Notes: generated from the sequence alone by a model not told the origin. Shown: positions 22,195-35,522, numbered from the stretch's first letter. The stretch: 64,000 bases of DNA from Dendrolimus kikuchii (GCA_019925095.2 CM034405.1:8940401-9004400); one strand, 5' to 3'. Program-made: numbers and translations.

Positions 22195-22430
22195 AAAATG
22201 GTAAAAAGTGAAAAAAAAAAAATAGTAAAATGAAACCCATTGGAAAAGGAAGAGAATATAACAAAAATGAAAGGAAAAATAATTTACGGGTGATCTGAAG
22301 TCGGCAAGTGGAAGGGGGTGAGTTTTTAAGGATTATAAGGATAAAAACGGTTTATCTCGATTTCCGGCAAAACCAAGTAATTGAAAAAAAGTTAAATAGC
22401 AAAGTTGTAGGTGGAAAAGCGCGGGAAACA
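22195..22430. repeat. Repeat shared with 36108-36300
   Basis: From GAAACCCATTGGAAAAGGAA through AAGTGGAAGGGGGTGAGTTT to TTATCTCGATTTCCGGCAAA, both loci match closely in the same orientation over about 200 bp. At 36 kb the repeat runs into a large foldback palindrome; here it runs into an I-group element leader. Confidence 0.75.
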
Positions 22431-22439
22431 TCCGAAATT

Positions 22440-25400
22440 GGCGAGGTCGTGTTTTTTTAGAGAAAATTCAATTAATTGATTTCGTGAGGATTCAGTGAAG
22501 TTATTTCTTCTTATTTCTGAAGTAGTTTATCTATTAGTTCTTTATTGTATATATTAATATATTAGTGGCTGATTTAGAATGGTAAGTTAGTTTTCTTTTT
22601 TTATTATGGGGGTGGATCCCCCTGCAAGTTGCAAGAAAATATGTATCTAAAGACATTGTTCCATATGCAGTTTATAACATAAAGAAGAGTCTTCTCCTGC
22701 CGATCCTGTCACACTTCATCCAATACAGTTTGGCAGTTTTCTTAAGAAAAATAATTTTAAAAATATTGTAAACGGAAGTTTAAAGAGGATCGGTAGGAAT
22801 AGATTATCTTTAGCTTTCTCTTCCCATATTGATGCTAACGCATTTATAAATAGCCAATGTCTCTCTTCCCATAAGTTCAGAGATTACATTCCATCATTTA
22901 ATGTAACAAGAATGGGTGTTGTAAGAGGTATCCTATGGACTGGTCAGGAGATCTTGGAAAATATCTGCGTTCCTATAGGGTGTGGGAAAGTTATTAAAAC
23001 TAGACGAATAAAGAGCAACAAGTTTATTAATGGTTCTTCTCAGTTTACTGACACTGAAACAGTGATTTTAATTTTTGACATACAAATTTTACCCAAACGA
23101 GTATTTATGTGTTACACTCCATTGGCTCTTGATTTATACATTTATCCAACGATACAATGTTACAACTGTTGCCGCTTTGGGTACACTAAACTCCAATGCC
23201 ATTCAAAGCCTTGGTGTTATAAGTGGACAAGGTCACACTGGTGACTCTTATACAATAGAGCTAGAAGAAGGGCCATGCTGTCTTTGTTCTGGATATCATT
23301 TTGCTACTAATAAGGCATGTCCTGAAATCTCTAGACAAAATAATATAAAGGTGTCAATGGCCCAAAACAGTATTTCTTATTTAGAGGTTTCCAAGCTTCA
23401 TCCAGCTGTTAATAGATCTTTTGCTGATGTTCTTAGAACTTCTCAACATAAACAGTCCTTAGAAGAGAGTGTTAAACCTTCAACCTCTTTTTCTCCATCA
23501 TCCAGCTCATATAAGAAAACTGTTTTCCTCAAGCCTCGCGTTCCACCTAAGTTATCAGCTGGGTATGATCTCACTACACATGCATCTCTGATAAGGGAGT
23601 ACGACATTCCTCTTTCTTCCCCAAATGGTTCTTCCCTCAAAAAGAATAATACACAAAATGAAAAAAACAAATCAATCCATAACAGACTTAATTCTCTATC
23701 TTATTGAGCTTTTATCAAAATCTAATTTAATTCCTTTCAATTCTATACCGTCCCACGTTGCACAAAAAATTGAAAATACTGTTTGCCTTAACACTAATAA
23801 TGGATCAAGTTCTCCTACAGTGGAATTGTAGAAGTGCTATTGACAAAAAATCTGAAATTATCTTTTAAGTTAACAAATATAATCCTTCTATAGTCTGTTT
23901 CTCAGAAACATGGTTGGTACCTGCATATTCTTTTAGAATATCAGGTTTTAATACTGTTAGAAGGGATAGAGTTGCTGATAGGCATGGCGGTGTGGCTATC
24001 CTTATCAATAGCTCTGTCCCTGACAAACTTTTTACTCTTCCTCCCTTAAGTGATGGTTTTGAATCCATTGCTATTACTGTAAATAATATTCCGTATAGCT
24101 TCTGTATATATCCCTCATCCTTCCGTATCTTTGTATAGTGAGCTAAGTGATATGTTACAATCATTACCAAAACCTTTTCTAGTTCTAGATGATTTTAACT
24201 GCCATCATCAGGCACATGGGGAGGTTCATCTAGAAATATTTTTTATGGTGAAGAAAAGTTAAATATTCTAGATTCACTTAACTTATCCCTTTTAAATGAT
24301 AGAAATCCCACACGACGTCCTCGACCTGATGAAGAGCCCAGTGCACCAGCTTTGTCAATATGTTCTCCAAATTTAGCTAGTATACTTTCTTGGTTTGTTC
24401 ACCCTTCTACATGCGGCAGTGATCATTTTCCTATTACTATTACTTTTCCTTCTTTACACCCAAATATAACCCAGAAACCTAAACCCCGTATGAAATATAA
24501 ATTGCGAAATAACTGGTCAATATTTAGTCAGGAAGTTGAAAATAGAATTTCTAATCCCTTCTATCTGTCCTGGCAATGAGGCAATTCGTTCTGATGCTTT
24601 AACTAAACTCATGACTGAGGTTGCAGATGCATTATTCCCAACTAAAAAAGGTGGATCCAGTAGAATACCATCCCCCCGCCTTGGTGCGATAGAGAAGGCG
24701 ATTAAAAAGGAAAAGAAGCTGAAAAAGTTTATTCACGTTCAATGACATCTAAAAATTTTGAGCTGTATAACCAAGTAGCATGTGACACTCGTAAACTTTT
24801 AAAAAGGAAGAAGTTTGAAGCGTGGAGGAATTTCTGTTCTAATATCTATCCAGAAGTTAACGCTTCAATTGTTTGGCAAAATATTAAAAGATTTAGAATG
24901 GGTGTTAATTCATCTTCTAAAGGTAGCTTGTCACCTAAAATGGCTGAACAGTTTCTTGACAACTCAGCTCCTTCCTCAGTTCCTGAGTTGCAAATGCAAT
25001 GCTCATTCCCTATTTCAGTCCCCAATAATGCCTCAGGACTAAATGCTCCATTCTCCATGTCTGAATTAAAAGGCATTTTAACAAGTTTAAAACATTCCTC
25101 ACCTGGTCAAGATGGAAACCCCCATTCCTTTTTTTTTTACAGCTGTGATGTAACTTTAAGTTATTTTTTAAATGTTATAAATTCCGTTATGTCTTCTGGT
25201 TGCATTCCACAGTCATGGAAGTCCCAAATAGTTATACCCATATTAAAACCAAAGAAATCACCTTCTGATGCATCTTCCTACCGGCCTATTGACCTGTCCT
25301 CTGTGCTGACTAAGTTAGCAGAACACCTAGTCAAGAATAGACTAGAATGGTTTCTAGAAAGCAATGGACTTCTTTCTGAAAGCTAGTTTGGCTTCAGAAA

Positions 25401-26585
25401 AGGTAGAAGTACCTCTGACAGCTTGATTATCCTTGTCACTGATATTAGAGTGGCCTTTTCAAAGAAAAAATTGGTCCTTTCAGCTTTTCTGGACATAAAA
25501 GGTGCCAATGATAATGTTATAATTTCTATTCTTTACAAAAAATTAAATTATCTTAACGTTCCAGAAATGCTTACTTCCTTTATAATTGGAATGTTGTCAG
25601 AGAGATATATTAACATTAATATGCAAGATGGTTCTCAGTTATCTACATGTATTTGGAAGGGTTTGCCTCAAGGCTCAGTGTTAAGTCCTATACTTTATAA
25701 CATATACACAATTGACTTAGAAAAATCTTTAAACCATTCAGTCAAACATTTTACAATATGCAGATGATCTACTATTGTATAGTTCAAATCAATCTTTTTC
25801 TAGATTATGTAATTCTCTTGCCATATCATTGGGTTACTTAAGGGGTGGCTTGATGACAATGGCTTAGAGCTATATGTTCCTAAAAGTACTGTAGTTTTTT
25901 TAGTTGTTCTTTTAGTTAGTTCTGTCTGTAGTTATTTTTTCTCGTAAACGCACTTCTCCTGAAGTTAATATTATTTATGATAATATTCTTATGCCTTTTA
26001 GCACTCAATGTAAATTTTTGAGGGTTGTGTTAGATACTAAGCTAACTGGTATTCCACATTGTGAATATGTTGTAGCCAAGTGTGAAAATAACATTAACAT
26101 CTTGAAATGTCTCACGGGTGTATGGTGGGGTGCTCATCCCTTCTTTTTGAGACTAATCTACAATGCCTTAATAAGAAGTGTAATCGATTATGGTTCCTTC
26201 TTGTTAGAACCCTGCAGTTCTGCTGCTTCGAATAAATTAGACAAAATTCAATCTAAATGTTTAAGAATTGTCTTGGGAGCAATGAAAACTAGTCCAATTA
26301 ATTCTATGCAAGTGGAATGTCTTGATCCCCCTCTGCATTTTAGAAGACAGTTTCTCTCAGATAATTATTTATTCCGCTGCATACAATCTGGTAAGCATCC
26401 ATTATTATCCAAATTGAGATCCCTTTCCGACGAAATTACCTCATCTAGTTACTGGTCCCAAAAGTCTTCTCTTTGCTTAATTAAAAGTTTTCATGAAAAA
26501 GTTTCTTGTTTTAATTCTAGTGCTTTGGACCCAAAGGCCTACCAAAAGGTAATCTATTTTCTCCTCTTTTTTTCCTTGTCCTCGT
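22440..26585 (+). mobile_element. I-2: I-group non-LTR retrotransposon pseudogene
   Basis: The second copy of the I-1 family with the same order. ORF1 pieces (about 22690-23830) share FKNIVNGSLKRIGRNR and have a zinc-knuckle CYNCCRFGYTK; they read through the site where I-1 has a stop. ORF2 runs from about 23800 with LLQWNCRSAIDKK, then endonuclease and RT (SYRPIDLSSVLTKLAEHLVK, GLPQGSVLSPILYNIYT). The active-site region near 25755 is frame-shifted (ICR in place of YADD). A further open frame (25991-26593) covers the thumb side, with FLRVVLDTKLTGIPHCEY. RNase H is missing. Multiple stops show decay. Confidence 0.85.
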
Positions 26586-26731
26586 TCACCTGATACAAGA
26601 TAAGAAAATCCTACTTATGCGATTACTGTAAGGTAAAATTTACAAAGTTCAAAGGCTTGGGACTTTACTATTGATACCTTTTTTAAAGACTATGGGCGTT
26701 TAGTACGAGAAAGTGTTGCAAAACCTGGGCG
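26585..26731. repeat. ~145-bp repeat shared with 40365-40509
   Basis: TTCACCTGATACAAG, then TGCGATTACTGTAAGGTAAA, then CCTTTTTTAA and GGGCGTTTA mark both copies in the same orientation. It is not part of the recognised I-2 coding sequence. A further similar fragment lies near 40738. Confidence 0.7.
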
Positions 26732-26829
26732 CTAGGAGGATAAACGTGTGCTATGTGCATCGCGTATGCAGTCGTGGAGTGCTTCTAAATGAGAGAACCG
26801 TCATCTATTCGATCCACGGAGGGTGCTTC

Positions 26830-29480
26830 ATCTCTATATAAGATTTAAACTCTCTCCCTCGCCCTGTTCAGTTAATTCCCGGCTCCCGCACTAGGCCCTC
26901 ACACGGCTCATTGTGGACCAAGCCGAGGAAAGGGCAGTGATCGAAAACTGGGCCTACCCAGCCAATACGGGAAATCTGGAGACGCAGGCGAAGCATTTGC
27001 GTAGATCCTTGACAAAGATATGCGACGCTGCGATGCCTTAATTCCGGTGTCCCCCGCCGCGCATGTTGGTCTACTAGTGGACCGACGAGATTGGTGAAAT
27101 GTGGGAGACAGCCCGCAGAATTCGTCATTCGCTCAAGCGCAGCAAGAGGCGACGTCCTCCGGATCATGTAGAGGAGAATAGATTCCTCGGAGAGTTTAGA
27201 GAGGCCAGAAAAGCCCCTTCGAATGTAATTTTACGCTCGAAAGCCCGGGCTCGGGAGTTGATGCCGAAGACTCTGGACCGGGTCCCCTGGGGGTGCCCGT
27301 GCTGTGTGGCCCGCAGTAAAATGCGGGCTTTCAATTCCACGGCTAAGGAATCGCTCGAACCAGAAGTTCTCCAGTTCGTGATCGACGGACTTTTTATTCC
27401 CCCCGACATGGGTCTATCTAATCCTGCTACCCCGGAGGTGGAGCCTCACTCCATGTCCGAGGAAGAGCTTGACTTCACCCTGGATCATCTCCGGGGTAGG
27501 GCAACGGCACCGGGACCCGACGGGGTTCTGGGTCGGCACCTGTTCCTGGTGGCAAAACATCTACGCAGTCAGCTACGGGAACTGTTCAACGCCTGCATTA
27601 GGACAGGTCATTTCCTGTCGCAATGGAAGGAGGGCCGACTATGCCTGATTCCGAAAGGGGGTCGACCTCCTGATGATTCGTCTGCCTATAGGCCCATAGC
27701 GCTGCTCAATGAGGTAGCCAAGGTCTTCGAGAAGACCTTGGCAGAAAGCCTCATTAAGCATCTAAACACCGTGCAGCCGGGGCTCGCTGAGCCGCAGTTC
27801 GGTTTTTGGCGGGGGCGCCCCACTCTGGACGCCTTTGACGCCCTCCGAACAGTCACAGACGAAGCTATCCAAGCGAGGGATGATGTCTTGGCGGTATCGC
27901 TCGACGTAGCGAACGCTTGTAACAATCTCCCTCATGCGACAATCAGGGCGGGGCTCCGGTCACACGCAGTTGCCTCGTACCTCACGAGGCTGTTGGGCGC
28001 GTACCTCCAGGACAGATATATCCTTTGGGAGGGTGGCCAAACTGGTAACGCGATAGGTAGGAGACGAGTCGCTTATGGCGTTCCACAAGGGTCGGTCCTC
28101 AGGCCTATTCTGTGAAACGTTGGTTACGACTGGCTCCTTCGGGAACCTCTCATGCCCGGGATAGGGTTAATCTACTTTACGGACGACACCCTATTCACGG
28201 CATGCGGAATCGGACCTCGCCAACGACGGGTTAGGGACCGTGGTTCAACGTATTGGTAAGCTGGGCTTGAGGGTGTCCCCTGCGAAAACGGAGGAACTCA
28301 TGTTCCATAGGTGTTTTCAGAATCCACCTGCGGACTTGTGCGTGACACTCCAAGGAGTTTCCATTTTCGTTAAGCCCCAGATACGACATTTTGAACAGCT
28401 TGCTCCAAAGTCAGTTAGCACCGCCAGACTTCTCCCCAACGTGGGGGGACCTGGCGGGACGGCTCACTGGCTATATTCTGGCATCCTCCGAGGTAAGGCA
28501 CTGTACGGTGCACCCGTGTGGAATCACGCCCTCCACCGTCACAACAGGACCCTTCTGAGGAGAACTCAGGGGACCCTGGCGGTGAGAGGGTATCGCACGG
28601 TGTCATGGACGACGGCAACACTCTTGGCGGGAAGTCCGCCCTGGGAACTCCAGGTGGACGTGCTTGCCAAGGTTCGACGCTTCCGACAGGATGCCAGAGC
28701 TAGGGGCCTAGTTTACTGCCGAGCAAAGATTGAAGCGATCAGGACGCGGGAAACCGCGAACATAATCCAAACCTGGCAAAGAAATTTAGAATCTCCTGTG
28801 GCCGGCACTGATACAGTGGAGGCTATTACGTCGCAGATACTTATCGAGCACGGGTGCTTCGATAAGTATAGAGCATCAGATTGTGTGGTGCCTGCCTTCC
28901 TCTCAGTGCCGCCAGTGCGGCGCGCTAGACACTGCGTTTCACACGCTAGTCGAATGCGCTGCATGGCAACCTCAGAGGTTCGAGCTCGAGGCCATCATAG
29001 GGCTGGTTCACACCATGTTCCACAGCGACCATCACTGGCCAGCGGTTTCTTTCCTTTGCGAGGCAGTAATATCCCGTAAGGAAGCAGCTGCGACAGTAAG
29101 GGAGAGAGCTGCGCACGCGCTTTCCGGACGCCGTTAGTATGACCACCGGAGACACAGGTATACGCAAAATCTCTTCCCATGATTCCATCGCAAGGGACCG
29201 CGCTTCATGGGGATGCGATGGGTCCAACCTCTGTTGAAGTGGTTCACTCTGCTGATGACCTAAGCTTGTTGTGCGATTGAACAATGGGTGTAGCTGCGCT
29301 CGTCATTTCATGTTTTTCCACACAAGTGCCGGGTATGGAACGAAGGTTTAAGTTTAGCGCAGTAGTTGGTTCCACGCAGTCTTCGCACACCTGCGCGGCG
29401 GTGATCTCCGCGGTCCAGTCCCACCCCCCACAGCCGAGAGGCTCATTATGGTACGAAATGTATTCCCCCTGCGCATAATT
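26830..29480 (+). pseudogene. R1-like non-LTR retrotransposon (ORF2 remnant)
   Basis: GC-rich and 5'-truncated. The RT begins in the frame at 26900, shifts near 27060, and is then open to 28115. It shows DHLRGRATAPGPDG, SAYRPIALLNEVAKVFEKTL, QFGFWRGRPTLDAFDAL and AYGVPQGSVL. A stop follows, then the active site FTDDT in another frame. 28240-29137 covers the thumb and C-terminal region with TARLLPNVGGPGG, RAKIEAIRTRETAN and ILIEHGCFDKY, and a zinc motif in a shifted frame. The endonuclease and ORF1 are absent. It is a dead copy related to that at 37.3-38.8 kb. Confidence 0.82.
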
Positions 29481-29623
29481 TTTTTTAAATTATTGTAAAC
29501 AGTTGTAGAATATTTTTCAATGAATAACGCAGAGTTGAGAAGTTCAAGTGTTCATAAAGAAATCTCCCATTTGTTGTCAATCAATGACCTACAATTGGCT
29601 GATGCATACATACATACATAACT

Positions 29624-31740
29624 TCACGCCAGTTCCTTTGCGGGGTAGGCACGAACAACAGAGCGCCATTTAGGCTTATTCTTACACACCTCACTTGCTT
29701 CTTTGACATTCATAACTCTTGTCATGCACGCTCGTCTGTTCTTAAGGCTCCTGACATCACCTTCTGCTAGTACACGAACAATTTGATTATGGAAGGTGTG
29801 TTGTGGCCTTCCACGACTTCTGCATCCATCCACTTTTGCATTGTATATCTGTTTAGTCATTCTTTCATCATGCATTCTTTCCACATGCCCGAACCACCGG
29901 AGCATTCCTTTCCTTACCTTCACCCCGACACTCTCTTTCAGACCAACTCTCTTTCTTACTTCGGTATTACGAACGCGGTCCGCCAGCGTCACTCCGCAGA
30001 TTTTGCGCAGTGCTCGCATCTCGACCGCGTTTACTCTACTTTCATGCTCTCTCTTCCATATCAAACTCTCGCTTCCATACGTGAGCGTGGGTACCAGCAC
30101 CGCGTTGTGTATGGCAAGCTGGGCCTTCTGGCTGAGGTTCTTAGCGCCTAGAAGTTTACCTAACGCTCCATTCAAACTATTCCCCAAATTCACTCTTCTT
30201 TCTATATCAGCGGTGCATCTTCCATCCCTGCTAAAAGCACATCCAAGATATACAAACTCACTCACTTGCTCCAGCATAACATCATCGAGCATTATCCTCG
30301 CATTCGTTCTGGTTTCTTCTCTTTCAAACACCATAACCTTTGTTTTCTTCGCATTCGAATGTAAGCCTCTCGCCTGACAGTCATCTTTCATCATTGTGAC
30401 TAGTGTTTGCAGTTCTAATGGCGATTCGGTTAAAAGCACGGCATCATCCGCATAAAGCAAGGTGCTTACAACTAGATCACTCATCCGCACCCCAACATCC
30501 ATCAATCTTATTCTCTAGAGACAATCGTCCAGGTATAGGATGAACAGCAAAGCCGACAGCACGCAGCCCTGGCGGACGCCAATATTGACGTCAAACCAGG
30601 GCGACAGGCTGCCATCCACCCGCACGCATGCCATACAGTCCTCGTAAGTGGACTGCACAGCACGCATCAATTGGCCATTAATCCCATATCCGGGCAATAT
30701 GTCCCAGAGAGGTCCTTCCGCACAACCCTGTCAAATGCTTTCTCTACGATATTGCGGAGCAAGAAAAATTGATCCATACATCCCCTTCCATTTCTGAAGT
30801 CACCTTGTGCATCCCACAGTAATCTATCGGATACCACTCTCATTCTCTTTTCAATAATCTTCGCATACACTTTAGATGCTGTGCTGATCAAACTGATGGC
30901 CCTATAGCTGACGCACTCCATACGTGACCCCTTGCCTTTATACAAGGGCACGATGACAGCGCGCCTCCAGTCCTTGGGAACCTTTCCCGTCCTCCAGCAC
31001 AAGTTGCATAAGGACAGGAAAGCGTCCCGGACGCAGGTTCCACCATATTTGATCATCTCAGCAGATACACTATCGATTCCTGCTGCCTTTCCATTTTTCA
31101 GACTTCTTATCGACCGTTCGATCTCTTCCAAAGTGATCTCGGATGCTGACTCCTCGGAGTCGATCACAGACTCAGTCGTGGTGCCAACATTCGGGATATT
31201 ATCATACATTTCTCTAAAATATTCACTCCATCGCGCTAACACCTCTTGTGGGTTAGCAAGAACGTCCCCTGCTTTAGATTTTATTCTTTCCATTCTGGAA
31301 GCTGACGAACAACCCCGAGACTTCTTAACCTCTCTCCAAAAGAGTTTGGTATTCGCCTCGAAGTTCTCCGTCAGCTTCTCTTCTTCTTTCAATTTTATTC
31401 TTTCACGCTTCTCTTTCACAAAAGCTTTGGTTTCATTCTTGCAGAGGCGATAAATTTCTTTCTTCATCTCTTTTATACTGTCATTCTGTTGCAAAGAAGC
31501 AACATAATCCAGCCAGGCTTTTCTCTTTCTCTCTACGCTAGATTTAACATCCGCGTCCCACCATTCATCACCTTTCGTTGTTGTGCCTCTTTGCGCATCC
31601 CATACTTCTTTTGCGCTTTCCACTATACTTTCTTTCATACTATCCCAGTCATTATCCACATATAAGTCGGAGAAATCCGCTTTTGCAAGCCTTTTTTCGA
31701 CTAGGCGCGCATACATACTCCTTACACTAACATCTTCCAA
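29624..31740 (-). pseudogene. RTE-1 reverse transcriptase
   Basis: The RT region is broken into two main frames. 31740-30667 has SLKNGKAAGIDSVSAEMIKY and SYRAISLISTASKVYAKIIE. The catalytic VDLEKAFD motif is reduced to EKAFDRVV by a 17-codon deletion. 30697-29624 holds NIGVRQGCVLSALLFILYLD, the active site LYADDAVLL, YLGCAFSRDGR, and the long C-terminus with MLRWFGHVERM. Lack of the motif A aspartate means no RT activity even if the frame were restored. Confidence 0.88.
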
Positions 31741-31751
31741 TTTTTCACACT

Positions 31752-32656
31752 TTATTCTTTCAAGCTCCCCGAAATTGGTACGCTCTCGCCAGTGTCTCCA
31801 CTTCTTGAAAAACCGCCCACAAACCGGCTTATCACCAGGTAGTGGTCCATTTCGAAAGTGGGGCCTCTGTAGGCTCTTGTATCCATTATTGTGTTTCGGA
31901 GGCGACTATCTATTAAAATCAGATCAATCATACTTTTCTGATCATTCGTTCCCCATGTATACGTGTGAATATCCTTATGATAGAATAAGGTGTTCGACAC
32001 AAGCAAGTTTCCTTCCATGCATACGTCTATGATTGGCCTACCAGCATCGTTCACTCTCTTGTCACCATAGGGTCCAAGGACAGCCTCAAAGCCGTCTCGT
32101 TTGGTCCCCACCCAGCCATTAAAATCACCACACATAATTAGTCTTTCGTTCCCTTCAGCCAGATCCAGAATTTCTCTCACAGACTCCCAAAACTTCTCGA
32201 GTTCTTGGGGATCCGCTGAGCTTACGGGAGCATAAGCTGCGACCAGAAAAACTCGCGTGATCCCCAGTTTTAGACGGACCCAGAGAAGTCTCGGGTTCAC
32301 CAGACAATAGTCTTTTACTCCAGACATAAAGCGGGATGAGAGTACGACGCCTACCCCACCCCCACCCCCTCACTTGCACGCTGGTCCAGGTCCACGCCGG
32401 ACCACAGAGCAAGCATGCCACCGGGGAGGTCATCAACGTCACACCCCTTCCGCTTTGTCTCTGTCAGACATAAGGCATCCAGGCTTCTCTCATTCATTAT
32501 ATCAATCATGTCGTCCATCTTATCTTTCATTCCACCTCTCACATTCCACGTGCCTATACGGCACTCTGCTCCTGTCGACCCGCCAGGTTTGGCGCTGCGT
32601 GAAGGGTGGCGGCCCCCTTCGCCGCATGCGCGAGACTTCACACCGACGGGGGGCAT
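31752..32656 (-). pseudogene. RTE-1 endonuclease
   Basis: AP-endonuclease region. 32656-32351 has CRIGTWNVRGGMKDKM and LCLTETKRKG. A frameshift near 32360 leads to 32327-31752 with VFLVAAYAPVSS, LIMCGDFNGWVG, YTWGTNDQKSMIDLILID and EMDHYLVISRF, the last three being active-site or structural motifs of the APE family. The stop near 31752 separates it from the RT. Confidence 0.85.
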
Positions 32657-32996
32657 CGGTGAGCGTCGCCTGCGGGGGACGCCCTATCGTGCACTGCACT
32701 CGGGTGAATTTGGATGGTCATAATTGTGGCCCTCTGGGCCAGCGGGGATTGCGACGAGCACGCTTCTGACATAACCCCCACGTGGCTGATGCCACAGAGT
32801 ATATTAATATAATAGGAGACTGATGCTTAAATATTCAACAATACTTGACTCTGGCTAGACATATAGATCATGAAGAGGTGTATTTAAAAAGAAGAACTAT
32901 AAACATTCAGGTTTAAAACAAATAAGACATTATTGTAATAGTCAACTTTTTAACAAAATGTTTTCATTTACCTAAATTATCACAAAACAAATGTAT

Positions 32997-35376
32997 TTAA
33001 ATATCCATTTTGTATTGAGTAATACTTGATTTATCTGGGAAATTCGTGCGCAGTATGAACATATTATTAACTTCAGGAGTAGAATTTAATGTTTCTAAAT
33101 ATCCGAACCAATAGATGACCATGCCTGGCCCAAATCTATTCCAATAGCACATGATTTGCTCTTTTAAATAAACGGAATGATTTTCCTCATCTCCAAAAAG
33201 TGCTTTACTCTCAACCCAATTAACAATGAAACCATCTACAGCTATGGGTACATCTAATTTAAAATCTGGTGTCTTGTCATAACCTCTAGATCGAAGAATA
33301 TTCTCGTCAGAAAAAGTTATATTCATCAATCTAAGCTCTCTCTCCAATCTTAGTTCATACTCTAATCCTATAGACCTGTAAGAAAACAGGTAATTAAAAT
33401 AAAAAGGTCTAAAGAAAAGCTGTAATAATCATAGAAATTTTTATGATTGTAATTTATGAAAAAAGTGCAATAAAAAATTTACTCACTGTTTAATAACATC
33501 AGCATATGGTCCATATTGATTATCATTCATAATACCCTGCAAATAAAACAATAACACATTTACTTGTTAGTGTTGTTGGATAGTAATATTTACTGTAAAA
33601 AAATAAATTACCAAGAATACTTGGTAAGCCAAATCCTTATCTTCAATGAGAGTTGTATCCTTAATACATTTTTTAGCCATTGTGGAGTCTGAAAACACTC
33701 CTTGTAGTAATGACCTGGCAAATAGTGCCGGACTTATGCCTTGAGTCTGTGAAAGGCTAATAACAAAATTATTCATTTCAATCAGTGCACATAAATTAGT
33801 AAAATAAAAATTATGCAAATATAGTGAGTAATTGAAGACGTGAGTGGATGAAGGTGATATGTCGCATATTCGATTTTTTGCTTTTTTTTGCGTAGATGAA
33901 GGTGATAAGTCGATACCAAATGACTACAGACCTTATACCATTGATATAAGGCACATTAAAAAAAACAGAAAGTTGAAAAAGGTGAAAGGCAACTTATCTC
34001 AAAAAATAAAAGTAAAACTTTTATCTCGATTTACTCAGAATTGGAATTATGCGACTTATCACCTTCATCCACTCATGTCTTCAATTAACAATTAATATAT
34101 TTTGTATATGATATATAAATATTTATGTTTATAAAAAATCCTCATGCATATTTAAAAACCTTTTTTTAATGCAGTATACAAAATTGGGAACTGTAACTAA
34201 AAAGTATGGAGATATTATTAACTACTTAGCTGTGGTAAGGTCCCTCACACTTTAGAGATATTGAAGTATAGTACCTCCTTTTTTCAGGCTGAGATTTTTA
34301 ATTTTACTATTAATTCTATTACCTTACTTTTGGTAGCAAATAGATGTTACAGATATGAAGTTCACATCAATTTTTAACTCATTTTAAGGCAAATTAACTA
34401 ATAGTGATATATGAACCTGTCACTAGAGAGCTAGGTAAAATTTTATTTTTATTCAGGGTAGTTTTGATGGCCAAAATAAGTACTAGATCAAGCCTAAGAC
34501 TTCATAAGTATATAAAAAACTACATTTTGTTATACATTCACACTTTAATTAGTACTAATTATCCTAAGAAAGAATTATTTACCATAAAATATATCTCTAA
34601 TAAAATCATGGCGTAAACATTTCACACCCTGAATCAGCTGGTGGGATGTTGAGGGAGGCAGGGGGGTATATGGGAGTCGCCCTCCAGTCACTTCTTTTCC
34701 GGCACCGGATATGCAGTTTATTTTTTAATTTGAAAAACATAGAGTAGCACTCAAGCCAATGTTTGGTAAAATATTCATAGTAATTCAAATTGATAACATT
34801 TGGATTGTAGGTAGGTAATTGGTTTATGTTTGGTTTAATTAAGAGTTGGAGGATTCACCCCCAATCAATTTCTGTTGCTGGAGGCACTATTTAGAACTAA
34901 TTTTATAATAAATCTTCTTAATAGGGCAGAATCAAGGGGGTAGGGAGTACCTGCCACTATTTTTGGCTGCCGGATGCATATTCTATTTAAAAAAATGTCA
35001 ATCAACATGAACCTAAATCATCTAAAACTTACTCAAGAATAACATTGTCTTTCTTCTTATCACGCATAACAGTTTCATAAAACTCATGGTATTTACTACA
35101 GATTAATGGCGATTTTCGATAGCTTTGTTTCATAGATCTTTGCACTAGTAGTGATATGATACTGCCTATTGTACATGCTGGTAAACTGTAAATGAAAATT
35201 TCTAATTAAGAAACCTTTTCAAGTGTGTATTAAACTTTTGGAATTAAATATAAACATTACTGTTTGTATTTCTCTTTCAACTCATTTTCCGCCTTACGAC
35301 TAAAAGATGTATACTTATTAAAATGTTCAACAATATCACTATATTCTTCTAACTTCATTGGAACTATATCTACCAT
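32997..35376 (-). CDS. CDIN1: CDAN1-interacting nuclease 1 (C15orf41-type)
   Basis: A predicted nuclear PD-(D/E)xK nuclease. The human protein binds codanin-1 and is mutated in congenital dyserythropoietic anaemia. Five exons are placed at 35376-35261, 35185-35033, 33756-33612, 33536-33487 and 33375-32997. All introns are GT-AG, and the join gives 843 nt, 280 residues, almost the human length (281). N-terminal helices come first. GYDKTPDF then carries PD (P191-D192), VNWVESK carries E210-S-K212, and YWNRFGPGMVIYWFG is a hallmark of the family. DLAYQVFLGIMNDNQYGPYA aligns with the middle. The start codon is the first ATG of exon 1. Intron 2 (35032-33757) holds a MITE. A 25-bp sequence shared with the POLR3F upstream region lies 147 bp ahead of the start. 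Confidence 0.95.
33831..34085. mobile_element. Tc1/mariner-type MITE in CDIN1 intron 2
   Basis: A 255-bp element between TA duplications (33829-33830 and 34086-34087). It has inverted ends ATTGAAGAC-G/A-TGAGTGGATGAAGGTGAT that continue for about 40 bp. An internal direct copy of GATGAAGGTGATAAGTCG follows the left arm. It encodes nothing and is likely mobilised by a transposase in trans. Confidence 0.82.
34088..35032. other. Rest of CDIN1 intron 2, no gene seen
   Basis: AT-rich intron sequence. 34610-34720 and 34850-34990 share faint similarity (GGCACCGGATATGCAG against GCTGCCGGATGCATA), possibly old repeat. No exon-like or transposase-like frame was found. Confidence 0.3.
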
Positions 35377-35522
35377 TCTTAATTTTTATTTCCTACTTTT
35401 CAAATTTATATGATACGTTCAAGAGGTTGAGTAATCTGTGATTATACTTCACCGTCACCGTTTACTTTAGTAATTTTACTATTACTCGTATTTGATCCAC
35501 AAACTACATTTGATCCTAAATT

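Larger units (their letters stand above)
29606..32782 (-). mobile_element. RTE-1: RTE-type non-LTR retrotransposon, nearly full length
   Basis: A 3.2-kb element flanked by a 10-bp duplication TGGCTGATGC at 29596-29605 and 32783-32792. It has the short 3' end and ATGT-type tail typical of RTE. A single ORF2-type protein covers AP-endonuclease then RT. Relative to RTE-2 it has a 51-bp in-frame deletion near 30746 and a GA duplication near 30708 that shifts the frame. There is a stop near 30515. Because the 5' end has a target duplication, it looks complete rather than truncated. Confidence 0.93.

Noticed and set aside
33844..34095. 83-codon frame
   Set aside because: Lies within the MITE inverted repeats; chance coding.
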